This document shows, one piece after another, positions 26,391-35,789 of a stretch of DNA of 52,704 nt. The stretch lies in contig WVYN01000015.1 of the NCBI GenBank assembly GCA_011772965.1, positions 58,182 to 110,885 on the forward strand. The letters are read 5' to 3'. This DNA comes from Gammaproteobacteria bacterium. GTDB lineage: Bacteria > Pseudomonadota > Gammaproteobacteria > Eutrophobiales > Eutrophobiaceae. Each line of letters begins with the position of its first letter. The first letter of the stretch is position 1. The notes beneath the pieces are model-generated. The model worked only from the letters and a program-made list of their open reading frames with translations. It made no database searches and was not told where the DNA came from. The translations under genes were made by a program, and so were the position numbers.

Positions 26391-27191
26391 TTATAAAAGC
26401 ATTCTTATACCGATACACGCCAGTAGAAATGCAAAAATTTTCCTGAGAACCACAGTTGGAATGCCGTGAGCTACCCTGGCACCCAGAGGGGCGAACACTA
26501 TACTGGTGACAATTATAGTGCCTGCTGCAGGTAAGTAGACATAACCCAGACTCTGGTCTGGTAAAACCGTACTGTCCAGTCCAGCTAAAATGAATGTTGC
26601 GGTTCCTGCAACAGCAATTGGAAATCCCAGTGCCGATGATGTGGCGACCGCATTCCGAATATTTACATTACACCAAAGCAAGAAAGGCACCGAGAGTGTC
26701 CCACCGCCGATCCCGAGTATGGTTGAAACTGAGCCTAGAACAGTACCGGCCAGGCCGCTACCAGAGACACCGGGCAACTCTCTTTGTGGTGATGGCTTGA
26801 AACCAAACATGACCTGCATGGCGACCAGCAATTCAAATATCCCGAATGCAGTTCTTAGTACGTTTGTGTCAAGCTGGTCAGCCAGCCAGGCACCGAGAAT
26901 GCAGCCAATCACAATACCCGGTACGAGAAAATTTACAGTCTTCCAGAGTACCGCTCCCCGGCGATGGTGCGCCCAGGCAGAGGAAATAGAAGTAAAAATG
27001 ATTGTTGCCAGCGATGTCGCGAGTGCCATGTGCATTTGTACCTCAGGATGGAAGCCTTGCTGGATAAAAAGAAACAACAGGGCGGGGACAATCACGATCC
27101 CTCCACCCAGCCCCAGGAGCCCGCCGATGAAACCTGCTATCGCACCGAGCAGGATATAGGAAATAAACATGAGGGCAGGCAGGGAAATCAT
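26391..27191 (-). CDS. TauE/SafE (TSUP) family membrane transporter
   Basis: A 266-residue polytopic protein with seven or eight helices. The two internal family repeats are visible: GFIGGLLGLGGGIVIVPAL near the N-terminus and GSVSTILGIGGGTLSVPFL near residue 155. TSUP members export sulfite, sulfoacetate or organosulfonates; with sat and TusA-like genes elsewhere in the window a sulfur substrate is reasonable but unproven. It is the first gene of the minus-strand operon that continues through CULT, DUF1499, YjbQ and DUF427. Confidence 0.9.
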   Translation of the reverse strand: MISLPALMFISYILLGAIAGFIGGLLGLGGGIVIVPALLFLFIQQGFHPEVQMHMALATSLATIIFTSISSAWAHHRRGAVLWKTVNFLVPGIVIGCILGAWLADQLDTNVLRTAFGIFELLVAMQVMFGFKPSPQRELPGVSGSGLAGTVLGSVSTILGIGGGTLSVPFLLWCNVNIRNAVATSSALGFPIAVAGTATFILAGLDSTVLPDQSLGYVYLPAAGTIIVTSIVFAPLGARVAHGIPTVVLRKIFAFLLACIGIRMLL

Positions 27192-27274
27192 TGGCCGGAT
27201 TATACTGTGATTAACTGTTCACTGCAGGGACTTTGATTTTATGAGAGCTAGTTACACTATAGACAATCTGGAAA

Positions 27275-27283
27275 TGATATACT
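27275..27283 (+). promoter_or_regulatory. Candidate extended -10 promoter for slt
   Basis: TGATATACT matches the extended -10 pattern TGnTATAAT with one mismatch, 72 bases before the slt start. No good -35 hexamer lies 16-18 bases upstream, which extended -10 promoters do not strictly need. Confidence 0.4.
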
Positions 27284-27354
27284 TCTTTCAATAGAATATT
27301 TTTTCACAACTGCATCGAAGCAGTAATAACCGGAATCTTGAGGGAACCGATTTT

Positions 27355-29343
27355 ATGGGAAACCGTATTAGTGCGGTCATTTTATTACTGGTTTTTTCGT
27401 CACCACAGAACCTGTATGCCAATACCGGCTCGGACTTGGATCTGAAAGAACAACGTGCCCGGTACCTTGAAGCCAGGAGGGCTTTCCACAAGAAAGAGAA
27501 TGACAAGTTCCTGGAACTTGCTGAGTCATTACAGGACTACCCGCTTTATCCCTATCTTCGCTATAACTATCTTACAGCGAATCTTTCAAAAACCGGCAAA
27601 AATGAGATTGAAAAATTCCTGTCTGAGCAAAGTGATTTCCCCTCAATTGGGTTGTTGAGACAAAGATGGCTCAAATATCTTGCTGCAACAAAACAATGGG
27701 AAACATTTGTAAAAAATTACATCCCCCAAAACAACGACAAGTTACGCTGTTATTACCTGCTTGCATTAATGAATAGCAAGGACAACATGTCCTTGCTGGA
27801 TGAGACCAGAAAAGTCTGGCTGTCCAGCACTTCCCTGCCACCGCAATGTGATTCCGCATTCGATCTGCTATACAAAAGCGCGCTCATGAATGACGATCTG
27901 GTCTGGGAAAGATTTGCACTGGCAGTAAAAAGAAATAATTTTCGCCTGGCAAACTATCTGGCTGAACAACTCAGTACTGAATACAGGGGACTGGCTAATA
28001 CATGGATTGCAATACGCAAGGACCCAGCAAAACTATCAGCTAAACCCGGCGGCTATGCTGATAACAGCAAAACGAGGCAAATCATCATTGATGGTTTGAT
28101 AAGACTTTCCCGTTATAACATTAATGCATCCATTACCCGTTGGGCGCTGTTGGAGAAGCAATATAATTTCACCCCTGAAGAAGAAAATGAGGTTGATCGG
28201 AAACTTGCCATCCTGGCTGCCTTGAAAGAACATCCATCAGCAACCATGTTGCTGGACAATATTCCCAGATATTACGCCGATGAAACTATATTTCACTGGC
28301 GACTGGTAGCTGCCCTGAAAAATTCCGACTGGGAAAAACTGAAAGAATGGACCACTGGCGTACCTGTTACTGATACTGTGAAGTATCGCTGGTATTACTG
28401 GCATGCCAGGGCCCTGGAAAAGACTGGGGAACATGAACAGGCAAGCCGGGTTTATGGATTGATTGCCAATGATCGCGATTATTATGGTTTCATGGCTGCA
28501 GATCGTCTGGGCAGTGTTTATAACATGCATCATGCCGCAACCCCGGAACATCCGGAACTGCACCGGGCCGTGTTGGCACTGCCGGCCATCCAGCGTGCCT
28601 ATGAGCTTGATGCTATCGGTGAGCGCTATGAATCGCGGGAGGAATGGCTGCATGCATTGACCTATCTGGAGCCCGAACAGAAAAAGATTGCAGCATATCT
28701 GGCTTCTGAATGGGGTTGGCATGATCTGGCCATAATCACACTGGCATCGGCCGGTGCCTATGATTATCTGGACATGCGTTTTCCTCTGCCTTACCGTGAC
28801 CTGATTTACGAAAATGCGAAGCAATACCAGCTGGACACGGGCTGGGTCTATTCCCTGGTCAGATCCGAGAGTGCTTTCGTTGAAGACATAAAATCACCCA
28901 GGGGGGCTCTGGGTCTGATGCAATTGATGCCAAGAACCGCACGGGAGACCGCCAGAAAACTCGGTGTCAGTAATTTCAGAACCCAACATCTACTCTCAGC
29001 AGAAAAAAATGTCACCCTGGGCAGCAAGTATCTCAGGCAAATGCTGGACAAATATAAGGGTAACATGGTGCTGGCAACCGCTGCCTATAATGCAGGACCA
29101 AATCGTGTCGACAAGTGGCTGTCAAAATCCGGGTGTTCTGAACCGGACATCTGGATTGAGCAAATTCCATTTACTGAAACCCGCAAATACGTCAGCCGGA
29201 TCATATTTTATGCCAGCATCTATGACTGGCGGCTGCAAAGAGAAATTCGGAATGTCTCCAGCAGAATGACACCCATCCCGGCAGCTACAGGGCTTAACAT
29301 TGCAGGTTTGGCTTGCAGTGGGCAACAGCTCTCTTACAATTAA
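27355..29343 (+). CDS. slt: Soluble lytic murein transglycosylase (Slt70 type)
   Basis: A 662-residue periplasmic enzyme that cleaves peptidoglycan to 1,6-anhydromuropeptides. Signal peptide (ISAVILLLVFSSPQNLYA) is followed by a long alpha-superhelical U/L domain (about 30-480). The C-terminal lysozyme-like domain has the catalytic Glu in SLVRSESAFVEDIKSPRGAL, then GLMQLMPRTA and TAAYNAGPNRVDKWL. Length and order match E. coli Slt70. A GAGGG lies about ten bases before the ATG. It begins a plus-strand run with the NDUFA9-like gene (three bases later) and cca. Confidence 0.95.
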   Translation: MGNRISAVILLLVFSSPQNLYANTGSDLDLKEQRARYLEARRAFHKKENDKFLELAESLQDYPLYPYLRYNYLTANLSKTGKNEIEKFLSEQSDFPSIGLLRQRWLKYLAATKQWETFVKNYIPQNNDKLRCYYLLALMNSKDNMSLLDETRKVWLSSTSLPPQCDSAFDLLYKSALMNDDLVWERFALAVKRNNFRLANYLAEQLSTEYRGLANTWIAIRKDPAKLSAKPGGYADNSKTRQIIIDGLIRLSRYNINASITRWALLEKQYNFTPEEENEVDRKLAILAALKEHPSATMLLDNIPRYYADETIFHWRLVAALKNSDWEKLKEWTTGVPVTDTVKYRWYYWHARALEKTGEHEQASRVYGLIANDRDYYGFMAADRLGSVYNMHHAATPEHPELHRAVLALPAIQRAYELDAIGERYESREEWLHALTYLEPEQKKIAAYLASEWGWHDLAIITLASAGAYDYLDMRFPLPYRDLIYENAKQYQLDTGWVYSLVRSESAFVEDIKSPRGALGLMQLMPRTARETARKLGVSNFRTQHLLSAEKNVTLGSKYLRQMLDKYKGNMVLATAAYNAGPNRVDKWLSKSGCSEPDIWIEQIPFTETRKYVSRIIFYASIYDWRLQREIRNVSSRMTPIPAATGLNIAGLACSGQQLSYN

Positions 29344-29346
29344 CCC

Positions 29347-30315
29347 ATGATCATTAATACCATCTGCATACTCGGCGGAACCGGGTTTGTTGGCCGCACG
29401 CTGGCAAATCGACTGACCCAGAAAGGCTTCAACCTGCGTATCCTCACGCGCAATCGTGAATACCACAAGGAAGAACTGATCCTCCTGCCCACGGTTGATC
29501 TCGTCGAGGCTGATATTCACCGCCCTGAAGTCCTGAAAAAACAGTTTGCCGGCTGCGATGCCGTAATCAATCTGGTGGGTATTCTCAATGAGAAAGGACG
29601 GCACGGCGAGGGCTTCCGTCATGCCCATGTCGAGCTAGCAGAAAAAGTCGTCGATGGCTGTATAGAAAACCGGGTGAAACGACTCTTGCACATGAGTGCA
29701 CTGCATGCTGATCCCGTCAAGGGGACAAGCTATTATCTCAAAACCAAGGGCGAAGCTGAAAACCTGGTACACGAATCTTCAAAACGTGGACTGCGTGTCA
29801 CCAGTTTCAGGCCATCCGTGATATTTGGTCCGGATGATAGTTTCTTCAACCGCTTTGCAAAACTGTTAAAGATGACACCTATGGTTTTTCCACTGGCCTG
29901 TCCCGGGAGCCGTTTTGCACCAATTTATGTCGGCGATGTGGCAGAAGCCTTTGTCAAAACTATGGCTGACCCGTCTAGTTACGGGAAACGCTATAATCTC
30001 TGCGGCCCTGAAGTTTATACCTTGCAGGAACTCGTAGCTTATACGGCAGCCTGTCTTGGAATCAGGCGGATAATTATTCCATTGGGTGACCTGATTTCCA
30101 GAATCCAGGCTGCCATATTTGATTTTGTACCAGGAAAACCATTCTCAACAGATAATTATCTTTCTGCAAAAATTGACAGTATTTGTCACCGCAATGATCT
30201 GCATGAACTGGACATTACCCCGTCCACTATTCAGTCCATCGTCCCACAATATCTCTCGAACAAATACCAACGTGCCCGTTATTATCAGTTCCGCAGTCAT
30301 TTATCCGGTAAATAA
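29347..30315 (+). CDS. Complex I NDUFA9-family NAD(P)-binding protein (extended SDR)
   Basis: A 322-residue atypical short-chain dehydrogenase. The Rossmann motif ICILGGTGFVGRTLANRL starts at residue 6, followed by DAVINLVGIL, HMSALHADP, and YLKTKGEAEN containing the Y-x3-K pair. FRPSVIFGPDDSF and SRFAPIYVGDVAEAF are typical of the NDUFA9/YwnB-like group. In mitochondria the relative is a structural NADPH-binding subunit of complex I; bacterial free-standing versions have no fixed role, with quinone or lipid metabolism suggested. It is probably cotranscribed with slt. Confidence 0.9.
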   Translation: MIINTICILGGTGFVGRTLANRLTQKGFNLRILTRNREYHKEELILLPTVDLVEADIHRPEVLKKQFAGCDAVINLVGILNEKGRHGEGFRHAHVELAEKVVDGCIENRVKRLLHMSALHADPVKGTSYYLKTKGEAENLVHESSKRGLRVTSFRPSVIFGPDDSFFNRFAKLLKMTPMVFPLACPGSRFAPIYVGDVAEAFVKTMADPSSYGKRYNLCGPEVYTLQELVAYTAACLGIRRIIIPLGDLISRIQAAIFDFVPGKPFSTDNYLSAKIDSICHRNDLHELDITPSTIQSIVPQYLSNKYQRARYYQFRSHLSGK

Positions 30316-30372
30316 CCCATCTGGATCTCCTGCCACTTGCACTGAACATTTAACAAGGGCAGTCTTTGCCAG

Positions 30373-31590
30373 ATGAAGATATACAAGGTTGGTGGTGCTG
30401 TCCGCGACAAACTGCTTGGGATTCCGGTAAAGGATACCGACTGGGTCGTAGTAGGCAGCAACCCGGAAGAAATGGAAAGAAATGGTTACCGACCAGTTGG
30501 AAAAGATTTCCCGGTATTCCTCCACCCCGAAACGCAGGAAGAATATGCACTGGCAAGAACGGAACGTAAATCCGGTAAAGGTTATAAAGGTTTTGTTTTT
30601 CACACCTCGGAAGAAATCACTCTGGAAGAGGATCTGGCCCGGCGTGATCTGACCATCAATGCCATGGCCGAGGACGACCAGGGAAATCTGATCGATCCAT
30701 TCAACGGTGCATCGGACCTGAAGGAAAAAATACTACGACATATTTCTCCCGCATTCATCGAGGATCCTCTCAGGGTCTTGAGGGTTGCCCGGTTTGCAGC
30801 ACGGTTTGGTTTTCGTATTGCCCCGGAAACCATGAACCTTATGAAGGGGATCACAGAAACCGGTGAACTGGAAACACTGGCGCCAGAACGTATCTGGAAT
30901 GAAATGGAGTTGGCCCTTGCCGGCAGTTACCCGACACGTTTCATACTGACATTGCGCGCCTGTGAAGCACTTAAGGTACTTTTGCCCGAGATCGAGTGCC
31001 TGTTCGGTATTCCCCAACCGCCAAAATATCACCCCGAAATAGATACCGGGCTGCACACCATCATGGTATTAAACCAGGCCTGTCGATTGACAGAAGATAC
31101 CCAGGTCAGGTTTGCCGCGCTGATGCATGACCTGGGCAAGGGCACAACACCAAAAACTGACTTGCCCAGTCATCATGGTCATGAAGCACGCGGCGCCAAA
31201 CTGATCGAGAAGTTTTGCAAACGCCTCAAGATTCCGAACCAATATCGGGAACTGGCCAGCCTGGTTGCCCGCTACCATCTGGATTGTCATCGTATCCTTC
31301 AAGCACGACCGGAGACACTCCTCAAGAAACTGGATGCACTTGACGCATTTCGCAGACCGGAACGTTTTGAACAATTCCTGCTGGCTTGCATGGCTGATGC
31401 CCGGGGACGTACAGGCAAGGAAGACAGTGATTACCCGCAAGCTGACTTTTTCCGAAAAGCATTGGCAGTAGCAAACTCGGTAGATACCAGTATGTTTGCA
31501 GACAGTGGACTCAATGGTAAGGCCATAGGTGAAGCTATCAGTGAGGCCAGAATTACAGCACTAAAAGGTCTTGCTGCGGAAAATCTCTAG
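30373..31590 (+). CDS. cca: Multifunctional CCA-adding tRNA nucleotidyltransferase
   Basis: Adds or repairs the 3' CCA of tRNAs. The 405 residues have the class II nucleotidyltransferase head (VGGAVRDKLLG, catalytic DTDWVVVG, RRDLTINAMA, EDPLRVLRVARFAARF) and a C-terminal HD domain (MHDLGKGTTP, HHGHEARGA) with the phosphohydrolase activity of the gammaproteobacterial multifunctional form. Both tRNAs in this window already encode CCA. The stop overlaps the convergent uppP stop region by four bases. Confidence 0.97.
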   Translation: MKIYKVGGAVRDKLLGIPVKDTDWVVVGSNPEEMERNGYRPVGKDFPVFLHPETQEEYALARTERKSGKGYKGFVFHTSEEITLEEDLARRDLTINAMAEDDQGNLIDPFNGASDLKEKILRHISPAFIEDPLRVLRVARFAARFGFRIAPETMNLMKGITETGELETLAPERIWNEMELALAGSYPTRFILTLRACEALKVLLPEIECLFGIPQPPKYHPEIDTGLHTIMVLNQACRLTEDTQVRFAALMHDLGKGTTPKTDLPSHHGHEARGAKLIEKFCKRLKIPNQYRELASLVARYHLDCHRILQARPETLLKKLDALDAFRRPERFEQFLLACMADARGRTGKEDSDYPQADFFRKALAVANSVDTSMFADSGLNGKAIGEAISEARITALKGLAAENL

Positions 31591-32384
31591 CTATAGACAT
31601 ATATCAGGAACAGGCCCAGTAATACGCGGTAGATAACATAAGGCAGCATGCCGGTCCGGTTAATTAAAGTGATAAAGAACTTAATGGCTAACCAGGCACT
31701 GATTCCGGATATGATCATCATCAGAATAAATGCCACCGGGTCTACAGATGATTCCTGTTGCAGGTAACGGAAGACTTCATGCGAGCCGGCCATCAGGATT
31801 ACCGGTATCGCCAGATAAAAGGAAAACCGGGCCGCGGTTTCCCGATTGAACCCCAGAAGCAAACCTGCCGTTATCGTGATACCTGAACGGGAGGTGCCTG
31901 GCATCAGTGATAATACCTGTGCCAGACCTATCCAGATTGCATCCTTTAAGCTGATGGCGTCGGTATCAACAGAAACTTTACCGATACGATCTGCCCAGAG
32001 TAAAACCAGTCCAAAGAAAATAGTACTGCAGGCGATAATCAGGGGTTGACGAAATACCGTGGACACCAGGTCATAGAAAAAATACCCGCACACGGCAACC
32101 GGAAGACTGGCTATGATGATATACCAACCGACACGCGCATTTTGTGTCAAGGGCTGGCCTGCCAACGAACCACTCCAGTCTTTAATGATGCGGGAGAGAT
32201 CTGCATGAAAATAAACGATAACCGCCATCAGGCTGCCCAGGTGTGCAGCAATATCATATACCAGTCCCTGGTCTTCCCAACCGGCAAGTTCAGGCAGCAG
32301 AATCAAATGTGCAGAACTGGATATCGGCAGGAACTCCGTAACCCCCTGCACCAATCCAAGTATCAATAACTGCAGATAGTCCAA
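31587..32384 (-). CDS. uppP: Undecaprenyl-diphosphatase
   Basis: Recycles the lipid carrier undecaprenyl pyrophosphate to the monophosphate for cell-wall synthesis. It is an integral membrane protein, 265 residues, with about eight helices. The signature motifs are QGVTEFLPISSSAHLIL (acidic (E/Q)x3E site) and MPGTSRSGITITAGLLLG (PGxSRSxxT). Overexpression confers bacitracin resistance in E. coli. It is convergent with cca and lies downstream of the MidA-like gene on the same strand (27 bases). Confidence 0.97.
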   Translation of the reverse strand: MDYLQLLILGLVQGVTEFLPISSSAHLILLPELAGWEDQGLVYDIAAHLGSLMAVIVYFHADLSRIIKDWSGSLAGQPLTQNARVGWYIIIASLPVAVCGYFFYDLVSTVFRQPLIIACSTIFFGLVLLWADRIGKVSVDTDAISLKDAIWIGLAQVLSLMPGTSRSGITITAGLLLGFNRETAARFSFYLAIPVILMAGSHEVFRYLQQESSVDPVAFILMMIISGISAWLAIKFFITLINRTGMLPYVIYRVLLGLFLIYVYS

Positions 32385-32411
32385 ACCCGGGGTCCTGTCA
32401 TTGTTTTCTCT

Positions 32412-33599
32412 CTAGAGGTGATGGCGTTGATCAAATTGTCGGAAACCCATTAGTGGTGAATCCAGGTTCTTACCCAAGGCAATAACCTTGAAGCGTTCTC
32501 CCATTTCTCCTGGCATGGTTAATAGCCGTGCCTGCTTCGCCATTTCCAGTTGTTCTATTGACGAACCGGATTGCACTCGCTCTATAAGCCCGGCAATTCC
32601 GCAATTAATCAGAAAATGGGCCTGTGTAGTATAACCCTGCACCTCAAGGCCTGCATCATAGGCCGCCTCAGCCACAGCGGTGAAATCAACTGACACGGTG
32701 ATATCCTGCAGTCCGGGATACAAAAAAGGATCCGTATGAACACGATGACGATAATGACACAACAAGGTGCCTTGGGTACGCTGAGGATGAAAATACTCTT
32801 GCCTGGGATAGCCGTAATCTATCAGAAGGATCAGTCCTTGTGATAATGCTGTAGAAATTGTATTGATCCAGGCATCGAGCTTGAAATTAATTTCAGTCCG
32901 ATATCCCTCAACCGGTTTTGTGCCAGCTTCTGCAAACCGTCTGGCGCATACTGCTTGCTTCTCAACTGCAAGAGGACGCTGACTCCAGCTAAAACGATTT
33001 TTATCGGTGCCAACAGCCACTTCCATGAATTCACCCTTTTCATATTGAATACAGCAAATCGGCAAGGCGTCCAGGATCTCGTTACCAATAATCACTCCGT
33101 TTATGGATATATCGCTTAAGGTGTCGTGCCAACTAAAGCGTTCATAAAGATGCGGCACCTCCTGACTTATTCTATGTTGTTGCCTGTCCCGGAGATCGGC
33201 ACTGGTTTCCAGCATGAAATAATGGTCCGGCAGGGAACCCAAATGTTCGAGTTCCAGCATCATTGCGACTGCCAATGCGCCGGTACCTGGACCCAGTTCA
33301 AGGATATGTTTATCCGGTAACTGGTCAGTGACTTCTGCTATTTGCCTGGCAAGACAACGGGAAAATAATGCAGAAACCCCCGGTGCTGTTATGAAATCAC
33401 CTGCCTCACCAATTTTTTCTGCCCCCGCACTGTAGTAACCCAGCCCCGGCAGGTAGAGCGCGAGTTCCATATATTCATCAAAACCGATTTGCCCGCCTGC
33501 ATTTGCGATTACATGGAAAATTTCATCACTTAATTTCTGGCTCGACTCACGGGCATGTCGATCAGGCTGTGGCAAATCATTCATAGCGATGCGTGTCAT
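32412..33599 (-). CDS. MidA/NDUFAF7-family SAM-dependent methyltransferase
   Basis: A 395-residue class I methyltransferase. The SAM motif is LELGPGTGALAVAMM, and the family-specific N-terminal segment is IGFDEYMELALYLPGLGYYS, followed by GDFITAPGVSALFSRCLARQ. IIGNEILDALP and LILLIDYGYPRQEYFHPQR complete the pattern. The human member NDUFAF7 dimethylates an arginine in a complex I subunit; the bacterial target is unknown. The ribosome binding site is not obvious, and a second ATG lies five codons downstream. It may be cotranscribed with uppP. Confidence 0.92.
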   Translation of the reverse strand: MTRIAMNDLPQPDRHARESSQKLSDEIFHVIANAGGQIGFDEYMELALYLPGLGYYSAGAEKIGEAGDFITAPGVSALFSRCLARQIAEVTDQLPDKHILELGPGTGALAVAMMLELEHLGSLPDHYFMLETSADLRDRQQHRISQEVPHLYERFSWHDTLSDISINGVIIGNEILDALPICCIQYEKGEFMEVAVGTDKNRFSWSQRPLAVEKQAVCARRFAEAGTKPVEGYRTEINFKLDAWINTISTALSQGLILLIDYGYPRQEYFHPQRTQGTLLCHYRHRVHTDPFLYPGLQDITVSVDFTAVAEAAYDAGLEVQGYTTQAHFLINCGIAGLIERVQSGSSIEQLEMAKQARLLTMPGEMGERFKVIALGKNLDSPLMGFRQFDQRHHL

Positions 33600-33675
33600 A
33601 AATTGGTATGTTGCCGGAATTGGCGGGAAAATATAACTGCCATTACGTAGGTAAACGGAAAAATCTTAACAAGAA

Positions 33676-34407
33676 ATGAGCAAACCCACAGCACTGGTCA
33701 CCGGGGGCAGTCGTCGAATCGGTGCAGAAATTTGCCGTGAACTCCACCGTGAGAAAATGGATGTTATTATTCATTACAATACATCATCCGCTGATGCGCT
33801 CGACCTTCAAAAGGACCTGAATACTGACAGACCTGACTCAGCCCATGTCTTGCAAGGTGATCTCTGTCTCGTAGATAACTGTGTGTCGCTGATTGACCGG
33901 GCTTTCCGGATAAACCAGCGTCTTGATGTACTAATTAACAATGCATCGGCATTTTACCCGACACCGATCAAAACCATCTCTGAATCCCAGTGGGAAGAAA
34001 TGATTGGCGTTAATCTGAAAGCCCCCCTGTTCTTATCCCGGGACGCAGCACCGCATCTTTCGAGAACCGGAGGAAGCATTATCAACCTGATTGATATTTA
34101 CGCTGATCATCCCCTCAGGGAATATATCATTTACAGCATCAGCAAAAATGGACTGGTGACATTGACTCAATCCCTGGCAAGAGAGCTAGGCCCTGAGATT
34201 CGAGTAAATGGCATATCGCCTGGCGCTATTCTCTGGCCAGACAATATGCCAGAAGAAGACAAGAAAGCTATTCTTGCCAGAACGATATTAAAAAGGCAGG
34301 GAGAATTAACAGATATTACCCGCGCTGTGAAGTATCTGGTAATGGATGCAACTTATACGACAGGCCAGATATTGATAATTGATGGTGGCCGTACGTTGTT
34401 CCCTTGA
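33676..34407 (+). CDS. Pteridine reductase (SDR family)
   Basis: A 243-residue NADPH-dependent reductase. Its cofactor motif TGGSRRIGAEICRELH carries the TGGxRRIG form used by pteridine reductases. The active site is YSISKNGL (Y-x3-K), with Asp in NLIDIYADHPL where classical SDRs have Ser, which is also typical of PTR1-like enzymes. INGISPGAILWPD follows. It likely reduces dihydropterins, fitting with folK and folB nearby on the other strand, although in E. coli FolM plays this role. Confidence 0.92.
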   Translation: MSKPTALVTGGSRRIGAEICRELHREKMDVIIHYNTSSADALDLQKDLNTDRPDSAHVLQGDLCLVDNCVSLIDRAFRINQRLDVLINNASAFYPTPIKTISESQWEEMIGVNLKAPLFLSRDAAPHLSRTGGSIINLIDIYADHPLREYIIYSISKNGLVTLTQSLARELGPEIRVNGISPGAILWPDNMPEEDKKAILARTILKRQGELTDITRAVKYLVMDATYTTGQILIIDGGRTLFP

Positions 34408-34414
34408 CCTCCTC

Positions 34415-34825
34415 TTATTCAAACTGCGGGAACTCGGATTCAATCAGCCAGCGTTTGGCATCCTCACTATACCACCAGTTTTGTGTTTGCTTGATGGATT
34501 TCACGGTACTATAGCGTTCATCATAATATTCAATCTGATAAGGTACCGTTGCCTCGGTAGCATCTTCATTGTTAATTGTCGGTTCTACCGCTTTTACGGA
34601 GGTGATTTTAATATCCTTCAGGACTTCAAGATTAACTTCCGGTTGGCTGCCGTCCCGGTGGACATGATAATTATAGGCATCCGTGTACCTGCCCCAACGT
34701 AAGTCTGCTCCATATTGAATTACCGACGTGTTGAGTCTGCTTGTGTGCTCCCTGACTTCCAATTTCGCACAGGCGGTACTTAATAACACAACTACTGAAA
34801 GGAACAATAGTGCTCTGATATTCAT
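34415..34825 (-). CDS. Lipoprotein of unknown function
   Basis: A 136-residue lipoprotein. The signal peptide RALLFLSVVVLLSTAC ends in lipobox LSTAC (Cys at 19). The mature part has RWGRYTDAYNYHVHRDG, a beta-strand region (IKITSVKAVEP, TVPYQIEYYDERYSTVKS) and QNWWYSEDAKRWLIES. It resembles a small NTF2-like or DUF4440-type fold by pattern only. I recall similar proteins as conserved unannotated gammaproteobacterial lipoproteins. A strong GGGAGG precedes the ATG. It follows folK by 54 bases and might be cotranscribed. Confidence 0.75.
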   Translation of the reverse strand: MNIRALLFLSVVVLLSTACAKLEVREHTSRLNTSVIQYGADLRWGRYTDAYNYHVHRDGSQPEVNLEVLKDIKITSVKAVEPTINNEDATEATVPYQIEYYDERYSTVKSIKQTQNWWYSEDAKRWLIESEFPQFE

Positions 34826-34879
34826 TTCCCCTCCCGTTCCAATCGAAACCAGTAATTCATTATCTTAATAAACATATCG

Positions 34880-35371
34880 CTATTCAACTGACATGCTGGC
34901 TGGCCAGATAGCCTGGTCCTGTTTATCAAATGCAGACCACATTTCTGCGAAGGTTTTGTTTGTTTCCGGATGTCTAAAATCTCCGGCAATATCGGCCAGT
35001 GGTTTAAGTACAAAAGCATACTGTTCAATATCTTCTCGTGGCACATCAACGTTTTTATCATGTTGTACCAAATTACCATATAAAAGCAGGTCTATATCAA
35101 GGGTTCTCGGCAGAAATTTCTTGCCATGCTGTTCTCGTCCCAGGTCAATTTCAATGCCTTTCAATGCAGCATTCAGGCCATTAACAGGGAGATCGGTTTG
35201 AAAGCCAGCAACCAGATTATAAAAATTGTCGCCGTCGAAACCATAGGCCTCGCTCTCATAGATATCGGAAAGTGTGAGTTCACCAAATTTTTTACTCAAT
35301 GCCTCCAACCCGCCACGAATACTCTCTTCACGATTGATATTACTGCCAATACCTACATAGACCTGTGTCAT
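34880..35371 (-). CDS. folK: HPPK, 6-hydroxymethyl-dihydropterin pyrophosphokinase
   Basis: Transfers pyrophosphate from ATP to 6-hydroxymethyl-7,8-dihydropterin in folate synthesis. At 163 residues it shows YVGIGSNINREESI, YNLVAGFQTDLP, EIDLGRE and the catalytic RTLDIDLLLYG with two Asp, then VPREDIEQYAFVLKPL. The four-base ATGA overlap with folB indicates a coupled operon folB-folK. The active-site region is complete. Confidence 0.96.
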   Translation of the reverse strand: MTQVYVGIGSNINREESIRGGLEALSKKFGELTLSDIYESEAYGFDGDNFYNLVAGFQTDLPVNGLNAALKGIEIDLGREQHGKKFLPRTLDIDLLLYGNLVQHDKNVDVPREDIEQYAFVLKPLADIAGDFRHPETNKTFAEMWSAFDKQDQAIWPASMSVE

Positions 35372-35727
35372 TCAGGTAATTTCCCCCGCTCTATAATAAC
35401 GCCCACATCACGGACGCCCCGTACAGCACCTTGCTTATTGAGACTTAATTTCAACCAGGGAATATCAAATTCATTCAGGAGTATTTCAGCGATCTTTTCT
35501 GCCAGGGTTTCCACAAGCTGGAAATCACTTTCACCAACGAAAGCCATGATACGTTTGGCCACAGCCTTGTAATTCAGTGTGTCATCAATGTGGTCAGTCC
35601 TGGCGGCTTTTGCAATATCTGTTGCCATCTCGATATCAAGAATTATGGTTTGCCTGGTCTGCCGTTCCCAGTCATAAATTCCGATGACTGCATCTATGCG
35701 CAGATCTTTGAGATAGATAATGTCCAT
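35368..35727 (-). CDS. folB: Dihydroneopterin aldolase
   Basis: Cleaves or epimerises dihydroneopterin in folate synthesis; a 119-residue protein that forms octamers. The motifs are YLKDLRIDAVIGIYDWERQ, DTLNYKAVAKRIM and the substrate Glu in LVETLAEKIAEIL, ending LNKQGAVRGVRDVGVII. ATG 35727 gives the conserved N-terminus MDIIYLKDL; a frame 20 codons longer has no family match. It diverges from plsY with about 60 bases between starts. Confidence 0.95.
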   Translation of the reverse strand: MDIIYLKDLRIDAVIGIYDWERQTRQTIILDIEMATDIAKAARTDHIDDTLNYKAVAKRIMAFVGESDFQLVETLAEKIAEILLNEFDIPWLKLSLNKQGAVRGVRDVGVIIERGKLPE

Positions 35728-35789
35728 GATGGCGGTTATGTCCCCGTTATATCCATCACTAGAACCGATAAGGGCTTGACCTGTCAAGC

